Source: Seminavis robusta (lineage: Eukaryota > Bacillariophyta > Bacillariophyceae > Naviculales > Naviculaceae). Taken from it: a stretch of 24,512 bases of DNA. Shown piece after piece: positions 10,731 through 18,259 of the stretch. The translations under genes and the position numbers were made by a program. The notes under the pieces are model-generated. The model was not told where the DNA came from and did no database searches. It saw only the letters and a program-made list of their open reading frames with translations. Position 1 is the stretch's first letter. The number at the start of each line of letters is the position of its first letter. The stretch lies in the NCBI GenBank assembly GCA_903772945.1, contig CAICTM010001681.1, forward strand, positions 1 to 24,512, written 5' to 3'.

Positions 10731-10836
10731 ATTGAATGAAATCGAATCGAATCAGAATCAATCGAATGAGTCACTCATTCGATTGAAGATTCGTTGAATG
10801 ATTCGATTCGATTCGATTCAATCGAATCGAATCATT
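10731..10836. repeat. ATTCG/CGAAT fold-back repeat cluster
   Basis: The region is built from ATTCG units and their complement, CGAAT. It includes a perfect 13-bp inverted repeat (10759-10771 against 10773-10785) separated by one base, and further GATTCGATTC / GAATCGAATC arms on its right side. Transcripts of either strand could fold into hairpins. Confidence 0.85.
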
Positions 10837-11009
10837 GCACTCGGTCACACTAAAAAGATCCCGAGGCACGACTGAAGCAGCTCGAGACGTTCTCTTCTCG
10901 CACAACTCAACATCCTTGTCGTTGTTGAAGCCTTGTCGTATTTCTCATAAAACTCCAGTAGCGGCGCCCAAGCACCCCGCTCCCTTCCCGGTCAACCTCT
11001 CGTAAAAGA

Positions 11010-12575
11010 ATGTCGGATATTGTCTTTGTGTGTCCCGGAACTTGCCAGGGAGCTGCCGCTTCGGAAAGAAAGTGCGTTGCGACTGGCTGCAGCATGCGCG
11101 ACCAACTGCTTCAGCCAGTGAAAGCGGTATTTGAATGTCCGTCCTGCAATGGCCGATCCGCAAGTCCGGGACGCTGTTCTTCTAGGTCGTGCCAGAGAGC
11201 GTTCTTGGAGTGTCACGCGGCGGTGCCTCCATCACTTCAAATCTCAATTTTGGATCCCCCTGAAGAACAACGCTTCTATTCCTCTGTGTGGGACCACGAC
11301 AGATTTGGTACTGGGCATGCCCGATCCAGGCTGGAATCCATGCAGGGATGGTCTGCTTTGGTGAACGATGACAAGCAATGGTTGATAATGGATGCAGGCA
11401 AGGTGGTGGATTCCATTGGTGGAATTGTAATGACCAATCGCAAAGATGGTTGTTTTGGACAATTGTGCAAAAAAGTTGAGGTTGATGTCAGAGCAAATGA
11501 AACAGAAGACTGGAAGAAAGTCATGGAGGATCGAGAAACTGCCATGACTGTCGATTGCAACATTGCATGGCTGCAATTTCACCAGCCCGTCTCGTCTCGC
11601 TTTGTGAGAGTGCGAGTCTTGCGCTGGGAAGAACACATTTCCATGAGGTGTGCTCTGATTCTTCATGGCAAGGCGTCCAGAGACTTAATTGAGACTAAGG
11701 ATATTGAGTATAGGGTAGTACCAGATCCCAACCAACATCCACTCAAGGTTGCCATGAATTTTGTTCCAGGAGGACAACCCCATCCACCCATGCCTCCGCG
11801 CGTCTTTGGCGTGGCGATTTTGCCGAAGGAACGTTGCCGCTGGGCGGGTCGGCAGACAGATTGGACGGTGCTCGAGTTCAATGGTACTGAAGTGACGGAT
11901 CCAGATGCTCGCGTCTTCACGGCGCTTCCAGGTCAGCGCTGTTCGATCCGAGTCCAATATCATGCTTGGTGGAACTACAATGGAGATGACTATTGTCCTG
12001 GATGCGTTGTACAACTCTACTATGGCATGGCCAACACTTTTTGCACTGGCGTTGTGCAACGTGGCATCGGTGACCACCACGGAGAGAGTCAGACAGAGTT
12101 TGTGGTTCCCGCAGAACCTGGAATCTACTATATTACCCAATCCATCAGCCTCATGTACAACTATGTGGACAACCTCCACGCCCATCAAAACACACCCGGA
12201 AACGCATTCGCTGTTGTTCGGGTCCTGCCGACTGCGTTCACTCCTCAGGTCTTCCCGGTCCTTTCTCGCCAGACACAGCATCAGTTCCTGTCTCTGCTGG
12301 CGTTTTCCAATCGAGAAGACAATGTCTTTTCCTCTCTGGATGCAAACTGTCTCTTTCATATCTTTTCTTTTTTGTTGGGTCAAGACGAAAACAGGGTGGG
12401 CTCTGTGCGGAATCTTCCGAGTGCTTGCGGTTCCTTTGCTACCACTGCTGTCGCAAGACGCCTCCCATGCTGCGCAGACTGCGAGAAGAAGGGCTCCGAT
12501 TGCAAGAAGAAAAGAAAGTGCAAGAAGAAAAGGAAATCTGACAAATCTGACCACAAGTGGTGGAAGTTTTGGTGA
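11010..12575 (+). CDS. Cys-rich, discoidin (F5/8C)-like protein with F-box-like motif
   Basis: This is a single-exon frame of 521 residues. Residues 8-68 are Cys-rich with zinc-ribbon-like pairs (C42/C45 in ECPSC, C56, C61, C68). Residues ~95-220 read as a discoidin / F5/8 type C-like domain: GWSALVNDDKQWLIMDAG, then VDSIGGIVMTNR, then FHQPVSSRFVRVRVLRW and a final CALILHG. Residues ~265-405 form a second well-formed module (WTVLEFNGTEV, YHAWWNYNGDDYCPGC, GIYYITQSISLMYNYV, AFAVVRVLP) that I cannot assign to a family. Near 438-456, NVFSSLDANCLFHIFSFL resembles an F-box first helix. The tail is Lys/Cys-rich (CCADCEKKGSDC, KKKRKCKKKRK) and ends WWKFW; it could be a nuclear signal or metal-binding. 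No signal peptide is seen, so it is probably intracellular. Carbohydrate or other ligand binding is inferred only. Confidence 0.65.
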   Translation: MSDIVFVCPGTCQGAAASERKCVATGCSMRDQLLQPVKAVFECPSCNGRSASPGRCSSRSCQRAFLECHAAVPPSLQISILDPPEEQRFYSSVWDHDRFGTGHARSRLESMQGWSALVNDDKQWLIMDAGKVVDSIGGIVMTNRKDGCFGQLCKKVEVDVRANETEDWKKVMEDRETAMTVDCNIAWLQFHQPVSSRFVRVRVLRWEEHISMRCALILHGKASRDLIETKDIEYRVVPDPNQHPLKVAMNFVPGGQPHPPMPPRVFGVAILPKERCRWAGRQTDWTVLEFNGTEVTDPDARVFTALPGQRCSIRVQYHAWWNYNGDDYCPGCVVQLYYGMANTFCTGVVQRGIGDHHGESQTEFVVPAEPGIYYITQSISLMYNYVDNLHAHQNTPGNAFAVVRVLPTAFTPQVFPVLSRQTQHQFLSLLAFSNREDNVFSSLDANCLFHIFSFLLGQDENRVGSVRNLPSACGSFATTAVARRLPCCADCEKKGSDCKKKRKCKKKRKSDKSDHKWWKFW

Positions 12576-13391
12576 GCTTCCCTTTGCCGTATGTGGGATA
12601 CGTGTGCTGGGCGGAAGTGGGGGGGCGAAGTCTCGGCACAACTTTGTGATACCGGTGGAGTATCACGGGCAATGGCTCAGATGCGGCGACGTTCGTAACC
12701 GAGTCGAGTCGAGTCCTCTACACTGCGTTTTGGTTGCCCTTTCTAGTCAATCCCTCACTAATCGTAATTTTAAAAAATCATTCAACAATATCTAACTTCT
12801 AGCCTGGTGCGTTATACCGCGGTACCAATTCAATGCACGACGCGAGGTCCCAGTACAGGGCCCTTCGATCTGAGTTGGCTGAGGGATATCCTGGGAATTC
12901 TTGATTGGTCTGCCGTCGCTGGATCTGATCCGCCAGGTGGAGGGCTCTTGCTCAAGCCATCATCAGACTTGGGTCTAGCTTCCGTCTTTGGAGCCAGCTA
13001 GGTACTGTAGCTAGCTGTCGAGCCTTTTCTCAAATTCTGCAATTCTTGTGCCATCCACGCCACCACAACAGCATCATGATAATAATACTAGCTAGTAGTA
13101 AAAAGCTACACGAAATCAAATTTTGTGGCTCTGGTTTGACCCCCCGCGTGTGGAATTTTGATTCTAATCTCTTTCGCGCGCGTTCTTAGGCCTGCCATAC
13201 GCTCAATTTTTCCTGGCCATTTTTCCGTAAAAAACCATGATGCCGAGGGCGACCTAAAGCACAGAATTTGGATAATTTGGCGTGGGTGATGCATTTGACT
13301 TTTACTATCGGCATCACACTGTAATCCATTGCTGCTGGAATGAATCATTTCGATAAGATTCTTGGTTGTACATGTATTTAGACCCAACGCC
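12576..13391. other. intergenic region, no gene recognised
   Basis: This region holds the 3' side of the discoidin-like gene and the promoter of the spondin-like gene. It contains an ACTAGCTAGT palindrome at 13087-13096 and a TAGCTAGC near 13008. No open frame with a domain is present. Confidence 0.5.
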
Positions 13392-14342
13392 ATGAGCATT
13401 CGAACGATGACTCTTAGGACAATCCTTCTCTTTCTTTTGTTCCTCTGCTCGGATGGAACCCCCATGAAGGGCAAAAGACGAGCTCTGAAGCAGAAGCGAC
13501 GGTCGGAAAGATCGAGGTATAATTATTATCAATCACAAGAACCAAATGATCCAACACAACCGCCGCCGCCTCCTCCGCCGCCGCCGCCGCCACCGTCAAA
13601 TCGAAGTGCTGGCAAAGGAAAAAGTGGAAAGGGAAAAAGTGGCAAAGGTAGCAGCAGAAGCAAGAGCGGCAAAGGAAAAGGAAAGGGATCCCGTAGTAGT
13701 AATGGCGGTGATAATGGCGGTGGTGGAACCCCAACCGATCCACCGGGACCCGGCGGATTTGAAGTTACCCTCAAAATCACCAATCTGACCTACTTGCAAC
13801 CATTTAGTGCATTCCTTGTGGTCCTGCACAACCGAGATGCCGATCCATTATTCGTGCTTGGGGGCGAAGCAAACGATGAACTTGCCGTCCTAGCTGAAGA
13901 TGGCAATCCAGGTCCTCTGTATTCCAAGTACAGCGGAGCCTTCGGTGTTAATTATGTGGACGTGCACGATACTGGAGCTCCATTTTTCGGAGGAGAGGTC
14001 ACGTATATTACCGTACCCTATGACAGAAACTATCCTTACCTGACTATTGCTTCCATGGCTATCAATACGAATGACTGCTTTGTTGCTTTGAATGGTGTCT
14101 ACCTTTCTCCCGGTCAAGTCATCGATGTCCCAGGATACGACGCTGGCACAGAGGTCAACAATGAACTATGCAGCAGCATTCCAGGACCGGCATGTCCATC
14201 TGGTTCTGGCAACACGAGATCAGGAAATGGGGAGGGCTATGTTCATATACACAGAGGCTTCAAAGGGGTCGGGGACAGGCTCTCCGAGGCTGGATTTGAC
14301 TGGAAAAACCCAATGATGAAGGTGGAGGTTCACATGATGTAA
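13392..14342 (+). CDS. secreted spondin-N-like protein with polyproline and silaffin-like Lys/Ser/Gly tracts
   Basis: This is a single-exon, 316-residue protein from the ATG at 13392; a second in-frame ATG at 13407 is also possible. TMTLRTILLFLLFLCSDG forms a signal peptide. A basic stretch (KGKRRALKQKRRSERSR) with an RxL-like site follows, then 12 consecutive prolines, then Lys/Ser/Gly-rich repeats (GKGKSGKGKSGKGSSRSKSGKG) and an Asn/Gly linker. The C-terminal ~200 residues (FEVTLKITNLTYLQPFSAFLVVLH through DAGTEVNNE, GEGYVHIHRGF and KVEVH) match the spondin N-terminal domain pattern, a C2-like extracellular fold. Lys/Ser tracts and RxL cleavage are known features of diatom silica-associated proteins, so a cell-wall, adhesive or extracellular-matrix role is plausible but inferred. 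Only two Cys are obvious in the spondin-like domain besides the signal region and one mid-domain Cys. Confidence 0.75.
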   Translation: MSIRTMTLRTILLFLLFLCSDGTPMKGKRRALKQKRRSERSRYNYYQSQEPNDPTQPPPPPPPPPPPPSNRSAGKGKSGKGKSGKGSSRSKSGKGKGKGSRSSNGGDNGGGGTPTDPPGPGGFEVTLKITNLTYLQPFSAFLVVLHNRDADPLFVLGGEANDELAVLAEDGNPGPLYSKYSGAFGVNYVDVHDTGAPFFGGEVTYITVPYDRNYPYLTIASMAINTNDCFVALNGVYLSPGQVIDVPGYDAGTEVNNELCSSIPGPACPSGSGNTRSGNGEGYVHIHRGFKGVGDRLSEAGFDWKNPMMKVEVHMM

Positions 14343-15977
14343 TAGCAATTTGTGGGACCATTGGGCAGGGACGTTGGGATGACGAGCTTTTGAGCCCGGC
14401 GCGAGGATCTCAAGCAAGTTCGCGATAGCCGGTGTCCGTGTACACGGCCGAAAGCTCAACACACAGATTGGAGCAATCTGTCCCTTCGACGAATGAATGG
14501 ACAGGCTGCCAGGCCTCTCTTCTTTGCTCTGAAATCTCTCCAGAATTCGTCACTCCTCAAAAGCATTGAAGGAAACGTTGGGTTGTCTTTGACAGTACTG
14601 TGTGTTGTTCCTGTTTAAAAAAAACAAAGCTGTCTACCCTCGGGCCAGCCTCCCAAACATCGACCGAGTCAGGGGAGAACATCACATTCTCTCTCTGCCA
14701 TCCTTGTCGTCGTGCACGAGAGTTGCATTGTTTGTGGAGATCGTTCTCAGGAGGCCAGTGTGGCCGGCAAGCAGACTTGACTGTGGGAAACACCTGGGCC
14801 TTGGCTCATGGGTCGTCCTCAAGCACTTCTGGTCTGAATCCATTAATAGATTTTGAGTTTTTTGTTGGAAAGACCAATTCTGGCCGCAAAGTCTATTGCA
14901 CCAGAGAATCAAGCAAAGAGAATCCTGGTCCGCTTGTCACGTCGTCATGAGGGACTCACGCTTTCCATTGATCCATCGTAGATGGGTAAAACCAACCTAG
15001 GTAGACTCCCCTGAAACCTACTATTTTTCTTCGAGGGGTGCATGTAGGTCGCTGCTTACAGTCGTACTGGGCTGTGGTGGATTATGCTGTGATCTAATAT
15101 GTGGGATCTTCAGCTTCGATGAGCGCAACATAAGCAGTGCTCGGATATGGAAGCTATTTCAAAATACACGGTAGATTCGATTAGTCGTTCGTCGTCTTGG
15201 GTAAGCAAGACGACGAACGATCTTTTAGCGACAGGCAGCCTGCCTCAGTAGGCGGGGGGAGGTTTCAAAAGTAGGGAATTCATCTGCAGTGATGCTTTGT
15301 GCCCTGTATTTCATACCTGGACAACCGGTACCTGAGCCATACCGGTAGCTGCATTATGTGAACGAAGCCAGATTTCGATTCCAATAGGGGTACGGTACCT
15401 GATACTGTGGCGTTGACCCGGTTTAGGTGCAGAAAAGATGATGCGGAAGAGGTGCAAGCCGTACAGTAGGCCTTTGGAGGAGGTACTGTAAGGCAAACAT
15501 TTGGTCCAGCTTCTGTATTACATTCCTGAAGTTGGACAAGGAGATGTGCTTGGTGTTGGTCGTGCTCAAAGCTGGGATGGTGCTGGGCTTCAACCTTGGA
15601 GATGGTCGCGGAGATGGAACCCAGCTTTGGGATTGAATCATTCACATACCGGTAGCTGCGGTAAAATAAACATTCTTAGTAAATCTTGTAATACCATTCT
15701 CAACTCCTTTATTACCTTAGCTACTATACCTGTGTAGGATGGAGACACAATTTCTACAGGCTGCCTCGGCGATCCGCCACAGATCCAATGCCACCCGGAT
15801 CATGGACAACTTTGCTAGTTTGGGTCATTCAAAGTTTCGACGGAAGCCAGCGAGACAGACATAAATGAGGCCTTTGGGTCATTCCAAGTCCCAACTCAAC
15901 GCTCCGATGCCAGCCCCCGTTCTGAATGTGCCAGAGCTCATTCCCAAAGCACCATCACAAGCAAAAAGTATCTATCC
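14343..15977. other. long intergenic region with perfect hairpin
   Basis: No credible gene is seen in these 1.6 kb. Open frames of up to 121 codons (for example 14600-14950 + and 15280-15645 -) show no domain. The region holds a perfect 15-bp hairpin (15185-15220), several ACCGGTA and GGTACC palindromes between 15320 and 15660, and a 12-bp direct repeat TTTGGGTCATTC (15819 and 15873) close to the sulfotransferase start. Confidence 0.5.
15185..15220. repeat. perfect 15-bp inverted repeat with 6-nt loop
   Basis: The left arm TCGTTCGTCGTCTTG (15185-15199) pairs perfectly with CAAGACGACGAACGA (15206-15220) around a GGTAAG loop, and a T-rich TCTTTTA follows. The arms are far longer than expected by chance for such a short loop. 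Confidence 0.9.
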
Positions 15978-15993
15978 ATGGCCAGGCTACTAA
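15907..15993 (+). promoter_or_regulatory. possible overlapping upstream ORF (28 codons)
   Basis: An ATG at 15907 opens a 28-codon frame that runs past the sulfotransferase ATG in another frame and ends at 15993. If the transcript starts upstream of 15907, initiation here would compete with the main start. Transcript start is unknown. Confidence 0.3.
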
Positions 15994-16949
15994 AGAAACT
16001 TCGAGCCAAACGCAAGTTGGCGGCTTTGCAAGAGGCAGAAGCAGCAGCAGCAGCAGAAGCGGCTGAAAAGCAAGCGCAATGCCGAAGAAACGCCCGCTGG
16101 TCGCTGGTCCTTGTGGGCATCATTCTTGCAGGAACGCTTGCCTTTACCAAAGAAGGAATAACGCTCCTGGTGGAAAATGTTCAAACAATCGTTGCCAAGT
16201 CCAACTCTACTACCGCCAGTCAAACCAATCCGAAACCCATTAACATAAGTGCCTTGCCATTGCCATCCTTGGAACCCTTTGACATGAAAAAGTACGATAC
16301 AATCCATTTTTGGCATCTTCGAAAGGCTGGCGGAACTTCCCTTCGAATCTACGTTGAAGCTATTGCCAAATATCACAACTTGACCTTTAATGTGGATGAA
16401 GGCATGTGCTACAAAGGACCACACAGCGACCAAAAAACTCTGCTGGTGACAATGATCAAGGATCCCGTGGCCCGAATAGTGTCTGAGTATTGGGGCGAAG
16501 GAAACGTCAACTTGACCAATCCCAGAAGTTTCATGGATTTCATTGACGATCGAAACACAACTCAACCCAAACGCATCTCAGATGACCATTGGTTTATCTG
16601 GGGATGTTCCCATAATTGTCTGACACGAATATTTGGCAATGGCCGTCCATCCAATGTGCCAGCCGATCTGTCCAAAGCCAAGCAAGCACTCGAACACGAT
16701 TTTGATCTCGTTATACAAAGCAACCGCATGGGCGATCCAAGATATCAACAATGGCTCAGTCAAATACTGGGGGCTCCGAGCATCAAGCTGCCACACAGAA
16801 ATCACGCCGACCGAAAACAATTCGCAGAAAACAAGATTGCGGCTCCAAAGGAGCACGAGTTGGAGCTACTGAGAAGGACCAATCAGCTGGATTATGACTT
16901 GCTAGAGTACATAATACCAAGAAGGAAGGATCTGGTAGGTGTGGTATAG
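15978..16949 (+). CDS. type II membrane sulfotransferase (Golgi carbohydrate sulfotransferase-like)
   Basis: This is a single-exon, 323-residue protein. A basic N-terminus with an Ala/Glu-rich stretch (16-32) is followed by one transmembrane segment (WSLVLVGIILAGTLAF, 41-56) and a lumenal stem with N-glycosylation sequons. HLRKAGGTSLR (113-123) corresponds to the 5'-phosphosulfate-binding loop (usually KTGGTS), and MIKDPVARIVSEYW (159-172) to the 3'-phosphate-binding motif (RDPxxRxxSxY). The layout is that of Golgi enzymes transferring sulfate from PAPS to glycans. At 323 residues it is slightly short. The acceptor is unknown; sulfated polysaccharide synthesis is plausible for an alga. The ATG lies in CCATGG context. 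Confidence 0.85.
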   Translation: MARLLKKLRAKRKLAALQEAEAAAAAEAAEKQAQCRRNARWSLVLVGIILAGTLAFTKEGITLLVENVQTIVAKSNSTTASQTNPKPINISALPLPSLEPFDMKKYDTIHFWHLRKAGGTSLRIYVEAIAKYHNLTFNVDEGMCYKGPHSDQKTLLVTMIKDPVARIVSEYWGEGNVNLTNPRSFMDFIDDRNTTQPKRISDDHWFIWGCSHNCLTRIFGNGRPSNVPADLSKAKQALEHDFDLVIQSNRMGDPRYQQWLSQILGAPSIKLPHRNHADRKQFAENKIAAPKEHELELLRRTNQLDYDLLEYIIPRRKDLVGVV

Positions 16950-18259
16950 CAGTTTGTGATCCCTCGCTCTCATCGGATGTTTTTGTTCTTGCACGTACGT
17001 ACACGCGAACAGCCAACAACAATTCACCATTACGAACAAACAATTGTGAGATTACCTCAGCACAACCATGCCAGTCTAGCCCCCGACAGACTGGTCTCAC
17101 GGCGTACAACATTACTGCAGTAGAGACTTCATTGGCAGCCTATGCCCTCTACATGACACCCGGTTGATTCATTCAATTCAATTTCTCGTGTAGATAATAT
17201 TATGATTAGAAGTCTTCTTGCGGAGTATCGATGATTCAAGACAGCACATACATTTCCCTTCAAGCCTGCCTTTACGTTTGGCAAGTTGTTCCAAATATAT
17301 CTAGTTCGTACGAGGCGTTCAGAACGGTAGACGACTGGCTGACTTTTAAGCAACTTTTTGCAAAAATGTTGAAAAGGGGGCATCTTTTGGCCGCCAAGGT
17401 AGCATCAGTGCTGGTACCTTTTGAACTAAAATTGCAAGGCGAAAGAAACATCAAAGACACCGACAGAAACTGGACCTCCAAGGGGATGGGCAAATGTTGC
17501 TATAGTGCTGTAGTGTACTCGATTCGATACCGTAGAAATGATACATGTAGTTTGGGTGTGAATTCCACATACTACTATCGTACGGTCCACGAAGCAGTAC
17601 AGTTTTGTGCAAAAAGTAGCCAATCTTTTACTTTGGCAGGTTTGTTCGATTGGATTGCATTGGATTGCATTGAATTGGATTGGATTGCATTGTATTGGTA
17701 TTTACTATGCAAATAACAGTACTTTCATGGATCCAATTGAATCCAATCCAATCCAATTCAAACCAATCCAATCCAATTGAACTCATTTGCCAGCCAAAAT
17801 GCGAATTATTAATTTTTAACTGACGGTTTAGGTTGGTATTAAGTCAATTGCTCCATATTTCAATTTACCGGTAACTTTGGCGATACGAATAGTGTGGAAA
17901 GCAATGCAATGTAATGTAGCCCCATAAGCAAGTTTGCTCATCCCCCAATAACCCGCTCTAGCTAGCTCTAGCTAGATAGAGTTCCAATCTCAGCTGCTCT
18001 CTTTTTTTAAAAAGACTTTGCGAAGGTGCGTGGGAATGCGTGGGTGAACAATCAAAAATATACCCAAACTACCCAGGATTCCAGGTGGAGGGAGTTTTTC
18101 GATGTGACGTTTGCTTTTTCGTGATCTTCTTCAACTTGATGATGTTGTGATGTTGTCTCGACTGTGGACGTGCAAGCCAAGCTACAACGCATTGCAGTCT
18201 TTTCTCCTACTGGCATTGGTGTACACACATTGAAGCACTCCAAGAGGAAAGACAACACG
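16950..18259. other. intergenic region with ATTGG fold-back and CTAG tract
   Basis: No credible gene is seen. The frame at 17231-17716 (+) has no domain and runs into simple repeat. The region contains the ATTGG/CCAAT fold-back (17648-17780) and a CTAGCTAGCTCTAGCTAG tract (17958-17975). The PPR promoter should lie at its right end. Confidence 0.5.
17648..17780. repeat. ATTGG/CCAAT fold-back repeat
   Basis: The left arm (about 17648-17697) is made of ATTGGATTGC-like units. The right arm (about 17731-17780) is its approximate reverse complement, made of CCAATCCAAT units, with a 30-40 nt spacer. A 16-bp perfect core pairs 17672-17687 with 17744-17759. Confidence 0.85.

Larger units (their letters stand above)
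10529..11009. other. intergenic region with fold-back repeat
   Basis: This gap separates the acyltransferase stop from the next ATG in the same direction. It holds a possible AATAAA polyadenylation signal at 10587-10592 and the ATTCG/CGAAT fold-back cluster at 10731-10836. No gene is seen. Confidence 0.5.

Noticed and set aside
14600..14950. 116-codon frame after the spondin-like gene
   Set aside because: No ATG at the stated start, no domain, and overlapping frames are equally open.
15185..15227. Hairpin plus T-run as a bacterial-type terminator
   Set aside because: The window is clearly eukaryotic with spliced genes, and no gene ends just upstream.
15280..15645. 121-codon minus-strand frame in the long intergenic region
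   Set aside because: Low-complexity, no recognisable domain, and it contains repeated GGTACC/ACCGGTA palindromes.
17231..17716. 161-codon frame before the PPR gene
   Set aside because: Its 3' end is the ATTGG simple repeat and the rest has no domain or family resemblance.
18164..18259. GTG-initiated extension of the PPR protein
   Set aside because: The ATG at 18260 begins a signal peptide; the extension would mask it.
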